Source of the DNA: an uncultured Bacteroidia bacterium
GTDB taxonomy: Bacteria > Bacteroidota > Bacteroidia > Bacteroidales > UBA932
Assembly (NCBI GenBank): GCA_902767355.1
Contig: CACXHG010000083.1
Coordinates: forward strand, 1-12,053
Reading direction: 5' to 3'
Length of the DNA stretch: 12,053 bases
The position numbers and the translations under genes are program-made. Each line of letters starts with the position of its first letter. Position 1 is the stretch's first letter. The notes below the pieces were generated by a model. It searched no databases and had not been told where the DNA came from. It saw nothing but the letters and a program-made list of their open reading frames with translations. Of the stretch, positions 1 to 6,118 are shown piece after piece.

Positions 1-1
1 C

Positions 2-658
2 ATTGCAGAGAAATACCCCATCGGCAGCAAGCATACCGCTACTGTTCGCAATATCACCAACTTCGGTGTGTTCGTAGAGCTTGACGAAGGCGTTGAAGGC
101 CTGATCCACATCAGCGACCTGAGCTGGACCAAGAAGATCAAACACCCCAGCGAGGTGGTTAACGTAGGCGACACCATCGAGGTCGTAGTTCTCGACATCG
201 AGCCCAACATCCGTCGTCTGTCCCTCGGCCACAAGCAGCTCGAACCCAGCCCTTGGGAAGAGTATGAGAGCATCTACACTCCCGGCAGCGTTCACGACGG
301 TAAGGTCGTTTCCGCAACTGAGAAGGGTGCAACCGTAGCTCTGGCCAACGGCATCGAAGGCTTCGTGGTTGCCAAGGGCATGACCAAGCAGGACGGCACC
401 ACCATCAAGGAGGGCGAAACCCTTCCGTTCAAGGTGCTCGAGTTCAACAAGAACAGCCGCAAGCTCATCCTCAGTCACACCCGCACCTTCGAGGAGCCCA
501 AGAAAGAGGCTGCAGAACCCCGCAACAGCGAGGAGATGGCAACAGCAAAGGCCGTGAAGAAGAACAACGCCGCCAACGAGGTTACCACCTTCGGCGACAT
601 CAGCGACCTGGCAGCTCTCAAGAGCTCCATGGAGGCAGAAGCCGCAGCAGAGAAATAA
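2..658 (+). CDS. rpsA: 30S ribosomal protein S1, C-terminal part (partial at left edge)
   Basis: The frame is open from base 2 and stops at TAA 656-658, so 218 C-terminal residues are visible and the start lies outside the window. Bacterial S1 binds mRNA on the 30S subunit and helps unstructured or leadered mRNAs enter the ribosome. Two S1 (OB-fold) repeats can be seen: visible residues about 9-80 (GVFVEL, GLIHISDLSW, then RRLSLGHKQ) and about 94-161 (GKVVSATEKGATVAL, IEGFV, then RKLILSHT). The first has the standard S1 signature and the second is more divergent, as is usual for the last repeats of S1. The tail (about 165-218) is rich in Ala, Glu and Lys and ends in a TTFGDISDLAALK segment. 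An internal GTG at 68 is not the start because homology continues upstream. A strong terminator follows at once, so this is probably the last gene of its transcript. Confidence 0.95.
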   Translation: MAEKYPIGSKHTATVRNITNFGVFVELDEGVEGLIHISDLSWTKKIKHPSEVVNVGDTIEVVVLDIEPNIRRLSLGHKQLEPSPWEEYESIYTPGSVHDGKVVSATEKGATVALANGIEGFVVAKGMTKQDGTTIKEGETLPFKVLEFNKNSRKLILSHTRTFEEPKKEAAEPRNSEEMATAKAVKKNNAANEVTTFGDISDLAALKSSMEAEAAAEK

Positions 659-676
659 TTAGTTCTTACGATACTG

Positions 677-712
677 AAAAAGGGACCTCCCGCGAGTGGG
701 AAGTCCCTTTTT
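677..712 (+). terminator. Intrinsic terminator after rpsA
   Basis: A 10-bp outer stem (AAAAAGGGAC 677-686 with GTCCCTTTTT 703-712) continues after one C/A mismatch into a 4-bp inner stem (TCCC 688-691 with GGGA 698-701) around a 6-base loop. It starts 19 bp after the rpsA stop and runs into a T-rich tract to 718. The outer arms are A-rich and T-rich, so it could work in both directions, but no gene on the minus strand reads into it here. Confidence 0.9.
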
Positions 713-731
713 CTTTTTGCGTCAATATTGC

Positions 732-739
732 TAAATTTG
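732..739 (+). promoter_or_regulatory. Bacteroidota -7 promoter element for rnz
   Basis: TAAATTTG matches the Bacteroidota -7 consensus TAnnTTTG exactly. The ATG of rnz is at 746, only 6 bases after the element, so transcription would begin at or next to the start codon. No good TTTG -33 box lies at the usual 19-21 bp spacing; that place is occupied by the T tract of the rpsA terminator. A TTTG at 716-719 is too close (12 bp). Confidence 0.55.
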
Positions 740-745
740 CATAAT

Positions 746-1678
746 ATGGAATTCTCCCTGACAACCCTCGGCACGGCTTCGGCCTCGGCCAATCCCTGGC
801 GCCACACCAGCGCCCACGTCGTCACGGTGCACAACCACCGCTTTCTGGTCGATTGCGGCGAGGGCTGCCAGATGTCGCTGCAGCAGTGCAGGATCGCCTT
901 TTCGTGGATAGACAACATCTTCCTGAGCCATCTGCACGGCGACCATATTTTCGGCATTTTCGGCCTGCTGAGCACTATGGCCATGCAGGGCCGCACCGCG
1001 CCGCTGTATATCTATGCGCCGGCCGGTTTCCAGCCTATCCTGGATTTCTTCTACCAGCATTTTGCCGACGGGGTCAAGTATGAGATACACTTCACCCCGC
1101 TGGAGATGAAGACCAAAGAGAAGATTGTGGATATGCGCTCGCTGGAAATCTATGCCTTCCCGCTGCGGCACCGCGTGCCCACCTTCGGCTTTCTCTTTGC
1201 CGAGAAGCAGCCCGCGCGCAACATACGCAAGGAACTCATAGAGCGCGACAGTCTCACTCTCACGGAAATAGGCGCGCTTAAAAGGGGAGAGGACGTGCGT
1301 CGCGGCCGCAAGTGCCTGAAGGTGGAGGATTATACCTATATCCCCTATGCCGCCCGTTCTCTGGCATACTGCTGCGACACGGCCCCGTTCGAGGCCCTGC
1401 CTGGCTGGATAGCTGGCGCCGACCTTGTCTATCACGACTCCACCTACTGCGACGACTACGAAGCCCAGGCGGCCAAATATTTCCATTCCACCAGCCGCAT
1501 GGCCGCGCAGACCGCAGTGGCTGCCGGCGCCCGGCAGCTTGTCCTGGGCCACTTCTCCTCCCGCTATAAGGACCTGGAGCCCATGCTCGCACAGGCCCGC
1601 GAAGTCTTCCCGGAAAGCTACCTGGCCGAAGAAGGCCACAAATACGAAATCAGCCCTATTTCTTCCTCACGAAGTTGA
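746..1678 (+). CDS. rnz: Ribonuclease Z (tRNA 3'-end processing endonuclease)
   Basis: This encodes a 310-residue metallo-beta-lactamase fold protein of normal length for the short RNase Z/ElaC family, which cleaves tRNA precursors 3' of the discriminator base. The two-zinc site is visible: the HxHxDH motif SHLHGDH (His62, His64, Asp66, His67), His142 in PLRHRV, Asp211 in CCDTAPF and His269 in LGHFSSR. His248 in the FHSTSR segment is another conserved family residue. The N-terminus (LTTLGTASASANPWRHTSAH) matches the start of the family. The ATG at 746 was chosen because homology begins there; a TTG at 728 would add six residues that overlap the promoter. The gene stands alone between the rpsA terminator and a convergent lipoprotein gene whose last 23 bp it overlaps. 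Confidence 0.95.
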   Translation: MEFSLTTLGTASASANPWRHTSAHVVTVHNHRFLVDCGEGCQMSLQQCRIAFSWIDNIFLSHLHGDHIFGIFGLLSTMAMQGRTAPLYIYAPAGFQPILDFFYQHFADGVKYEIHFTPLEMKTKEKIVDMRSLEIYAFPLRHRVPTFGFLFAEKQPARNIRKELIERDSLTLTEIGALKRGEDVRRGRKCLKVEDYTYIPYAARSLAYCCDTAPFEALPGWIAGADLVYHDSTYCDDYEAQAAKYFHSTSRMAAQTAVAAGARQLVLGHFSSRYKDLEPMLAQAREVFPESYLAEEGHKYEISPISSSRS

Positions 1679-2102
1679 GATCCGTAAACGAATCGCCGCC
1701 CTCGCCGTGGAGTTTGAAGCTGTCGAAGTGAATGCTTTTGAGGTCGTCCGAGAGAATGCCGGTGTTTGAAACGGCGCTCTCGCCGGAGCCGAGGTCCAGA
1801 GTGAACACAAGTTTGGGAAAGTCGTATTCCGGAAGGGTTTCGGAGAATGTGCGGAAACTGTTGTTGTAGGTCCCCCACGCCTCATTGAACTGTCCGTAGC
1901 CGCCCTGGAACTCGTAGCCTCCGTTTTTGAAATAGAGCCTGAGGGAGCCTGAGATGGACTCTCCGTCCAGGACGTACCCTTTAAGGTCGGCCTCCCAGCC
2001 GGTGCCGTTGAGCCAAGAAGAAGACGAGGTGTCAACTTCGCAGCTTGTGAATGAGACAAGGGCGCAGAATAGTGCGGCAAGGATAAGGATCTGACGTTTC
2101 AT
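1656..2102 (-). CDS. Small predicted lipoprotein of unknown function
   Basis: This encodes 148 residues starting with a type II signal peptide: MKR, a hydrophobic run (ILILAALFCALVSF) and the lipobox FTSC, with Cys21 the predicted lipidated residue. The mature part starts EVDTSSSSW. It is rich in Gly, Ser and aromatic residues with alternating strand-like segments (SGSLRLYFKNGGYEF, KLVFTLDLGSG), which suggests a small beta-sheet domain. I do not recognise the family. The ATG at 2102 was preferred to an upstream start at 2189 because the signal peptide begins there. It lies 4 bp after the mltG stop and is probably cotranscribed with mltG and the glucosaminidase, so an envelope role is likely but inferred only from location and the signal. 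Its TAG stop (1656-1658) lies inside the 3' end of rnz, and no terminator is evident. Confidence 0.8.
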   Translation of the reverse strand: MKRQILILAALFCALVSFTSCEVDTSSSSWLNGTGWEADLKGYVLDGESISGSLRLYFKNGGYEFQGGYGQFNEAWGTYNNSFRTFSETLPEYDFPKLVFTLDLGSGESAVSNTGILSDDLKSIHFDSFKLHGEGGDSFTDLNFVRKK

Positions 2103-2106
2103 AGTA

Positions 2107-3159
2107 TTATAGTTTTGCTTTTTGCATGGCGGTGAGGGCGCTGTGGAAGCGGCGGGCGTTCTCCAGGTGCTTGGCGTAGGTCTCGGCAAAGCGGTGCTGC
2201 CCGTTCATGTTCTCGTGGGCGCAGAAATACAGATAGTTGTGGTGCTCGTATCCCAGCACCGCGTCGATGGCCTTCTTGGTGGGGATGGTGATGGGCCCCG
2301 GAGGCAACCCCGGATGCTTGTAGGTGTTGTAGGGCGAGTCCACCTGCAGGTGCACGTTCAGTATCCGGCGCAGCGAGGGGTCGTTCACGGCATATTTCAC
2401 CGTGGGGTCGGCCTGCAGCAGCATGCCCTTGTGCAGGCGGTTCATATACACGCCCGCCACGGTGGGCATTTCGGGCTCGTATTTGGTCTCTTCTATCACT
2501 ATGGAAGCCAGGGTCACCACCTGGTCCCGGCTCAGGCCTATGTCCCTGGCCTTGGCGCGCCGCGCATCTGTCCAGAAGGCGTCGTATTCTTTTTTCATCC
2601 TCTCCAGAAGCTGGAAGGGAGTCGAGGTCCAGTACACTTCGTAGGTGTCCGGGATGAACATGGCCAGATAGGTCGCCGGCCTGAAGCCGTGACCTTCCAT
2701 CACCTGGCGGTCTGCCAGGGCGGCGGCAAACTCGGAAGAATCCGCCTCCATCTGACGGCCCAGGGTGGCGCACAACTTGCCCAGATCCCTTATGCCGGGC
2801 TTGATGAGCAGGCGCACCGGAGTCTGCCAGCCGTGCGAGAACACCCGCTCTATCTCCTTGTTGTTCAGGCCGCCTTTGAGCTCGTAGTGGCCGGGCTTGA
2901 AGTTCTCGGAGAGCTTCTGCTGACGGGCGACCTTGCGGAAGGTCTTCATGTTGCTCACGGCGCCGCTGGCCTCGATGGAATCCAGCAGCCCCTGATAGTC
3001 GGTGGCGCGGTAGATATTTATCGGTTTGGCGTCGGCCACGCTGTTGGCGCGCATATAGGTGCTGTAATAGTCGAAGGCGAAATAGCCTGCTGCAATGACG
3101 GCTGCAGCGAGCAGCAGATAGGCCGCTTTTGATGATTTTTTCTGTTTTTTCTTGCTCAT
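2107..3159 (-). CDS. mltG: Endolytic murein transglycosylase MltG (YceG-like)
   Basis: MltG cleaves nascent glycan strands at the inner membrane, producing 1,6-anhydro ends and limiting strand length. The 350-residue protein has a Lys-rich cytoplasmic start (MSKKKQKKSSK), one membrane segment (about 13-29) and a periplasmic YceG domain to about 345. The signature region is clear: TLASIVIEET (217-225), VAGVYMNRL (234-242), GMLLQADPTVKYA (245-257), SPYNTYKHPGLPPGPI (275-290) and NYLYFCAHE (308-316). Glu224 aligns with the catalytic glutamate of E. coli MltG (Glu218, from memory of that sequence); the first Glu of the usual E-x-E-T motif is Ile222 here. The ATG (3159-3157) overlaps the TGA of the upstream glucosaminidase gene (ATGA), which suggests translational coupling. 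Confidence 0.95.
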   Translation of the reverse strand: MSKKKQKKSSKAAYLLLAAAVIAAGYFAFDYYSTYMRANSVADAKPINIYRATDYQGLLDSIEASGAVSNMKTFRKVARQQKLSENFKPGHYELKGGLNNKEIERVFSHGWQTPVRLLIKPGIRDLGKLCATLGRQMEADSSEFAAALADRQVMEGHGFRPATYLAMFIPDTYEVYWTSTPFQLLERMKKEYDAFWTDARRAKARDIGLSRDQVVTLASIVIEETKYEPEMPTVAGVYMNRLHKGMLLQADPTVKYAVNDPSLRRILNVHLQVDSPYNTYKHPGLPPGPITIPTKKAIDAVLGYEHHNYLYFCAHENMNGQHRFAETYAKHLENARRFHSALTAMQKAKL

Positions 3160-4130
3160 TTCTTCTCTTTTCTGAGGCTGATGATGCTGCCAGGGGCGGG
3201 TTCGCTGCCGGGCTTCATATTATTGAATTTGTACAGGTTCTTGAGTTTTACGGCAAAGCGCTGCGAAATGCTCTCCATGGTCTCGCCCTCGGCCACCACG
3301 TGCTTGGCCAGGTCCTTGGTGCTCTGGCTCCGCTTGGCCTGCAGATATACGATCTGACCGGCAGGGATCACACCGTCGCGTTTGACATCGTTGTAGCGCA
3401 TGATCTCGCGGCGGAAAAGGTTGAACTGCCGCGCCAGAGAGGCGTAGGTCTCGGTGCCGTTGGCAACTATATACAGCACCCCGTGCCGCTCGTAGAAGGT
3501 ATAATCGATGGTGACGCTGCCCACGCTGCGGGGCTTGAAATGCAGCGGCGCCTCTACCTCGCTGGAGCGCTCCAGCCGGGATGGGGATGGCGGCAGTGAG
3601 AGAGCTTCCCGGCGGCCGTCACTGGTGGCGCTGCTGACTTTGTCGTAGCGGTATAGCTCGTAATCCTCTATTATCTTGATCAGTTTCTCGGGATATGCCG
3701 GATCGGTGGCATATCCGGCCTTTTTCAAGCCCCGTGCCCAGGCCTTGTAGTCCTCCGGGTCCAGATCGAACAGAAAGCCGTAGCGGTCGTTGTAGCGCAG
3801 GAAGTCTGAATGGTCCTGGAACGACTGTTCGGCAGAGGAGTAGCTGCGGAAGCACTCGCCCTTGAGGTCGTCGTCGTGGAGTATGCTGGGGCCGTTCCAG
3901 CCGCGGCACTTTATGCCGAAGTGGTTGTTGGCCTCCCGGGCAAGTTTGGACGTGCCGTTGCCGGACTCCAGGCAGCCCTGGGCCAGCGTGATGCTGGCCG
4001 GAACGCCGCTGGAGAGCATCTGCTCCACGGCGATATCCTTATACTTGGCTATATATCGGCTGCGGGCGTCGTCGGCCCTCAAGGGCAGCAGCGCGAGCGC
4101 AAAGAGCAATACCGCAAATAATCTTCTCAT
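3156..4130 (-). CDS. Secreted LysM-containing glucosaminidase (peptidoglycan hydrolase)
   Basis: The 324-residue protein has a signal peptide (MRRLFAVLLFALALLPLRADD, cleavage probably near 19-21). A glucosaminidase domain of the FlgJ/Lyz2 type covers about 24-165, with TLAQGCLESGNGTS (48-61), where Glu55 is the likely catalytic acid, then NNHFGIKC (68-75), FRSY (94-97) and GYATDPAYPEKLIKIIE (139-155). A Ser/Pro-rich linker (about 166-200) leads to two LysM-like modules, about 214-264 and 276-319; the second (HVVAEGETMESISQRF) is more typical than the first. It probably cuts N-acetylglucosaminyl bonds in the periplasm, with LysM binding glycan. The ATG at 4130 was chosen because the signal peptide begins there; an in-frame start at 4187 would add 19 residues read through the promoter. 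It is the first gene of a three-gene operon with mltG. Confidence 0.93.
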   Translation of the reverse strand: MRRLFAVLLFALALLPLRADDARSRYIAKYKDIAVEQMLSSGVPASITLAQGCLESGNGTSKLAREANNHFGIKCRGWNGPSILHDDDLKGECFRSYSSAEQSFQDHSDFLRYNDRYGFLFDLDPEDYKAWARGLKKAGYATDPAYPEKLIKIIEDYELYRYDKVSSATSDGRREALSLPPSPSRLERSSEVEAPLHFKPRSVGSVTIDYTFYERHGVLYIVANGTETYASLARQFNLFRREIMRYNDVKRDGVIPAGQIVYLQAKRSQSTKDLAKHVVAEGETMESISQRFAVKLKNLYKFNNMKPGSEPAPGSIISLRKEKK

Positions 4131-4145
4131 AAAAGCAAAATTAAT

Positions 4146-4163
4146 TATATTTGTACAAATATT
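4146..4163. promoter_or_regulatory. Palindromic divergent promoter between glucosaminidase operon and lemA
   Basis: The 47-bp gap 4131-4177 is AT-rich and contains a perfect 16-bp palindrome, ATATTTGTACAAATAT, at 4147-4162. On the plus strand its left arm gives TATATTTG (4146-4153), an exact TAnnTTTG -7 element that puts the lemA transcript start near 4160. On the minus strand its right arm gives AATATTTG (4163 to 4156), one mismatch from consensus, placing the start of the glucosaminidase transcript near 4150. No clear -33 TTTG box is seen on either side. The symmetry could also be an operator for a dimeric regulator. Confidence 0.6.
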
Positions 4164-4177
4164 AAATTTAAACAAAG

Positions 4178-4723
4178 ATGATTGCACTCTTTATTATTAT
4201 CGCCCTTCTGGTCATAGTCGGGTTGTACATCTTCAATACGCAGCGCGAGCTGGTCAATCTGGACGAGATGGCCAACAACGCGCTCAACCAGATTTCTGTG
4301 CAACAGAACAGCCGCTGGGACGCCATCAGCAGCCTGGTTGCAATGACCGAAAAGTATTCCAAGCACGAGCATGACACCCTGATGGATGTCATTGGCCAGC
4401 GCACCAAGGCCACCACTGCAGCGGAGATCAACGCCCAGGACGGAGCTTTGAACTCTGTGCTCGGCCGCCTGCTGGCAGTGAGCGAGTCTTACCCCGAACT
4501 CAAGGCGGACGGCATGTTCAACAAGACCATGGATTCCATCAACCACTATGAGGACCTGGTGCGCACCAACCGCATGGTCTATAACGACAGCGTCACCAAG
4601 CTCAACCGCATGGTGCGCCAGTGGCCCAGCTCGTTCGTGGCTTCGCTGCTCAGGTTCGGCCTGAGGGATTATCTGGATATCCCCGACGATAAGAAGGACA
4701 TGCCGCCCATCAGCAACAACTAA
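4178..4723 (+). CDS. LemA family membrane protein
   Basis: The 181-residue protein fits the usual LemA length (about 180-200). It has an N-terminal membrane segment with almost no cytoplasmic part (MIALFIIIALLVIVGLYIF, 1-19), then a long helical domain: NTQRELVNLDEMANNALNQISVQ is the LemA-type start in which a V-x-L-x-E-x-x-x-x-A-x-x-x-I/V-x-V-Q-x-x-x-R-x-D pattern is readable through NSRWDAISSLV. SYPELKAD (about 108-115) and the YNDSVTKLNRMVRQWPSSFVASLLRFG segment (about 135-161) are also typical. The biochemical role of LemA proteins is not established; the topology suggests a periplasm-facing helical bundle, N-out. It is a single-gene unit divergent from the cell-wall hydrolase operon. Its stop overlaps the wbqC-like stop by 4 bp, and its likely terminator is at 4826-4855. 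Confidence 0.9.
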   Translation: MIALFIIIALLVIVGLYIFNTQRELVNLDEMANNALNQISVQQNSRWDAISSLVAMTEKYSKHEHDTLMDVIGQRTKATTAAEINAQDGALNSVLGRLLAVSESYPELKADGMFNKTMDSINHYEDLVRTNRMVYNDSVTKLNRMVRQWPSSFVASLLRFGLRDYLDIPDDKKDMPPISNN

Positions 4724-5337
4724 AGCAGCGCGCCCGCCTCGGGACCTTCGTTGAAAAGGAGGTCGATCACCGACAGGTTGGGCTTAAACCCGGATTTAGG
4801 GCTGAATACCTGATAATATTCTTTGAAAGAGCTTCCGCACGGAGGCTCTTTTTTTGGATGTATGGCGCCGCGCAGGTCATTAAGGCCCGCCGGCGCAAGC
4901 TCGAAATCTGTGGTGAAACCTATCCCGGCCTTTAGATTGAGCATCCTGGCCAGGCATAGCGTCAGCTCGGTGTTCAGATCGAACATGAAGCTGTGTCTCT
5001 TGTCCAGTATGGCGTCGATTTCGTCCCAATAATATCTGTAGAAAGGGGATGGGCCGTAGGCCGTGGCCACCGCCCGCCGCAGGTGGTGCTGCCAGTTCTT
5101 GCTGTAGTCTATGCGTATGTCGCGGATCAGCCGGCTGCCGGCGTGCAGCACGGGCAGTTGCAGCATCTGCGCTCCGTCCGGGGCATAGATGTAGCAGCGG
5201 TTGCGGTACGATTGCTTCTGAAACGATTCGCAGGCTTCCAGGAGCACGGAAGAAGCGTGCGCGATGGCGCTGAAATATGCCACCGGCGCAAAGAATGCCG
5301 TGCTCAGCAATATGGCTGTGCCGCTATTCGTTTCCAC
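4720..5337 (-). CDS. WbqC-like family protein
   Basis: The 205-residue product matches the WbqC-like family, found in O-antigen loci and widely in Bacteroidota; its reaction is not established. Family segments are ILLSTAFFAPVAYFSAIA near the N-terminus, the ESFQKQSYRNRCYI stretch, LQLPV, RIDYSKNWQHHLRRA, YGPSPFYRYYWDE, and a C-terminal stretch from YYQVFSPKSGF to PNLSVIDLLFNEGPEA. No ATG exists near the N-terminus. The GTG at 5337 was preferred because it gives a normal short lead-in and a 14-bp overlap with the lpxA 3' end; a TTG at 5373 would add 12 Ala/Ser-rich residues lying wholly inside lpxA. It is the last gene of the lpx operon, which points to LPS or surface glycan work by context only. 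A terminator for the opposite strand is embedded in codons for the KKEPPCGSSFKE region. Confidence 0.85.
   Translation of the reverse strand: METNSGTAILLSTAFFAPVAYFSAIAHASSVLLEACESFQKQSYRNRCYIYAPDGAQMLQLPVLHAGSRLIRDIRIDYSKNWQHHLRRAVATAYGPSPFYRYYWDEIDAILDKRHSFMFDLNTELTLCLARMLNLKAGIGFTTDFELAPAGLNDLRGAIHPKKEPPCGSSFKEYYQVFSPKSGFKPNLSVIDLLFNEGPEAGALL
4826..4855 (+). terminator. Intrinsic terminator for lemA, located inside antisense wbqC
   Basis: AAAGAGCTTCC (4826-4836) pairs with GGAGGCTCTTT (4841-4851) as an 11-bp stem with one G-U pair, around a GCAC loop. It runs straight into a T tract that ends at 4855 (seven T in a row, 4849-4855). It is oriented for plus-strand transcription, about 100 bp after the lemA stop. 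On the minus strand the hairpin is preceded by A, not followed by U, so it should not stop the lpx-wbqC transcript. Confidence 0.8.
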
Positions 5338-6118
5338 TGCGCTTGCAGATGCCGCGCTTGGAGCTGCGGACAAAGTCGGAGATTATGCGGGCGTGTATGT
5401 CTTCCGGATAGAGCTCATCTACAATCCTGAGAGCGTCGGAGACATTGTTGTTCTCTTCGTAGATTATCTTATAGACACTCTTGATCACCTCTATCTCTGC
5501 ATTGCTGAAGCCGCGCCTGCGCAGCCCCACGGCATTGATGCCGGCGTACACGGCGTGATTGCCAGCAGAGAGTATGTACGGGGGGATATCCTTGTTGGTG
5601 GCGCCGGCCCCGCCAAGCATCGCGTGCTCGCCTATGCGGCAGAACTGGTGCACCATGGTGCCGCCGCCCACTATGGCCCAGTCGCCAAGCTCCACTTCGC
5701 CGGCCAGGCCCACGTGGCTGACCACTATGCAGTGGTTGCCGATATTGCAGTCATGGGCGATGTGGGCGTAGGACATGATCAGGCAGTCGCTGCCGACCTT
5801 TGTCAGGCGCTTGCCGCTGGCGGCCGTGCCGCGGTTGATGGTGGCGCACTCGCGCACTGTGGTGCGGTCGCCGATCTCCACCCAGCTCTGCTCGCCGTCG
5901 TATTTGAGGTCCTGGGGAATGGCGCCGATGACCGCCCCGGGAAACACCTCGCAGCCGCTGCCGAGCCTTACGTAATCGTAGATGGTGGCGTTGGGGCCGA
6001 TGCGGCAGCCGTCGCCGATGACCACATGCTCTGCAATATAGCAGAAGGGCTCTATGGTGACGTTTTCGCCAATCGTGGCGCCGGGATGTATATAGGCTAG
6101 ATTGCTGATCTGACTCAT
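5324..6118 (-). CDS. lpxA: Acyl-ACP--UDP-N-acetylglucosamine O-acyltransferase LpxA
   Basis: LpxA catalyses the first step of lipid A synthesis, transferring a 3-hydroxyacyl chain from ACP to the 3-OH of UDP-GlcNAc in the cytoplasm. The 264 residues match the usual length (about 255-262). A left-handed beta-helix of hexapeptide repeats fills about 5-190 (IHPGATIGENVTIEPFCYI, VIGDGCRIGPNATI, IAHDCNIGNHC, VGGGTMVHQF). His122 in IAHDC corresponds to the catalytic His125 of E. coli. A C-terminal helical part follows GLRRRGFS (198-205). The ATG (6118-6116) overlaps the lpxC TGA in an ATGA arrangement, implying coupled translation. The order lpxD-lpxC-lpxA is the usual one in this phylum. Confidence 0.97.
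   Translation of the reverse strand: MSQISNLAYIHPGATIGENVTIEPFCYIAEHVVIGDGCRIGPNATIYDYVRLGSGCEVFPGAVIGAIPQDLKYDGEQSWVEIGDRTTVRECATINRGTAASGKRLTKVGSDCLIMSYAHIAHDCNIGNHCIVVSHVGLAGEVELGDWAIVGGGTMVHQFCRIGEHAMLGGAGATNKDIPPYILSAGNHAVYAGINAVGLRRRGFSNAEIEVIKSVYKIIYEENNNVSDALRIVDELYPEDIHARIISDFVRSSKRGICKRSGNE

Noticed and set aside
2122..3132. A 336-codon plus-strand frame opposite mltG
   Set aside because: mltG on the other strand has full family motifs and the antisense product shows none.
4131..4187. Longer glucosaminidase start at 4187
   Set aside because: It would hide the signal peptide behind 19 extra residues and translate through the divergent promoter.
4840..4860. A_AAA_AAA slippery heptamer followed by a hairpin in wbqC, resembling a -1 frameshift site
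   Set aside because: The hairpin starts with no proper spacer, the wbqC frame continues normally to a conserved C-terminus, and the A run with hairpin is fully explained by the lemA terminator on the opposite strand.
5338..5373. A longer wbqC start (TTG at 5373)
   Set aside because: It adds 12 Ala/Ser-rich residues inside lpxA with no family similarity, uses a rarer start codon, and the GTG at 5337 gives a normal N-terminus.
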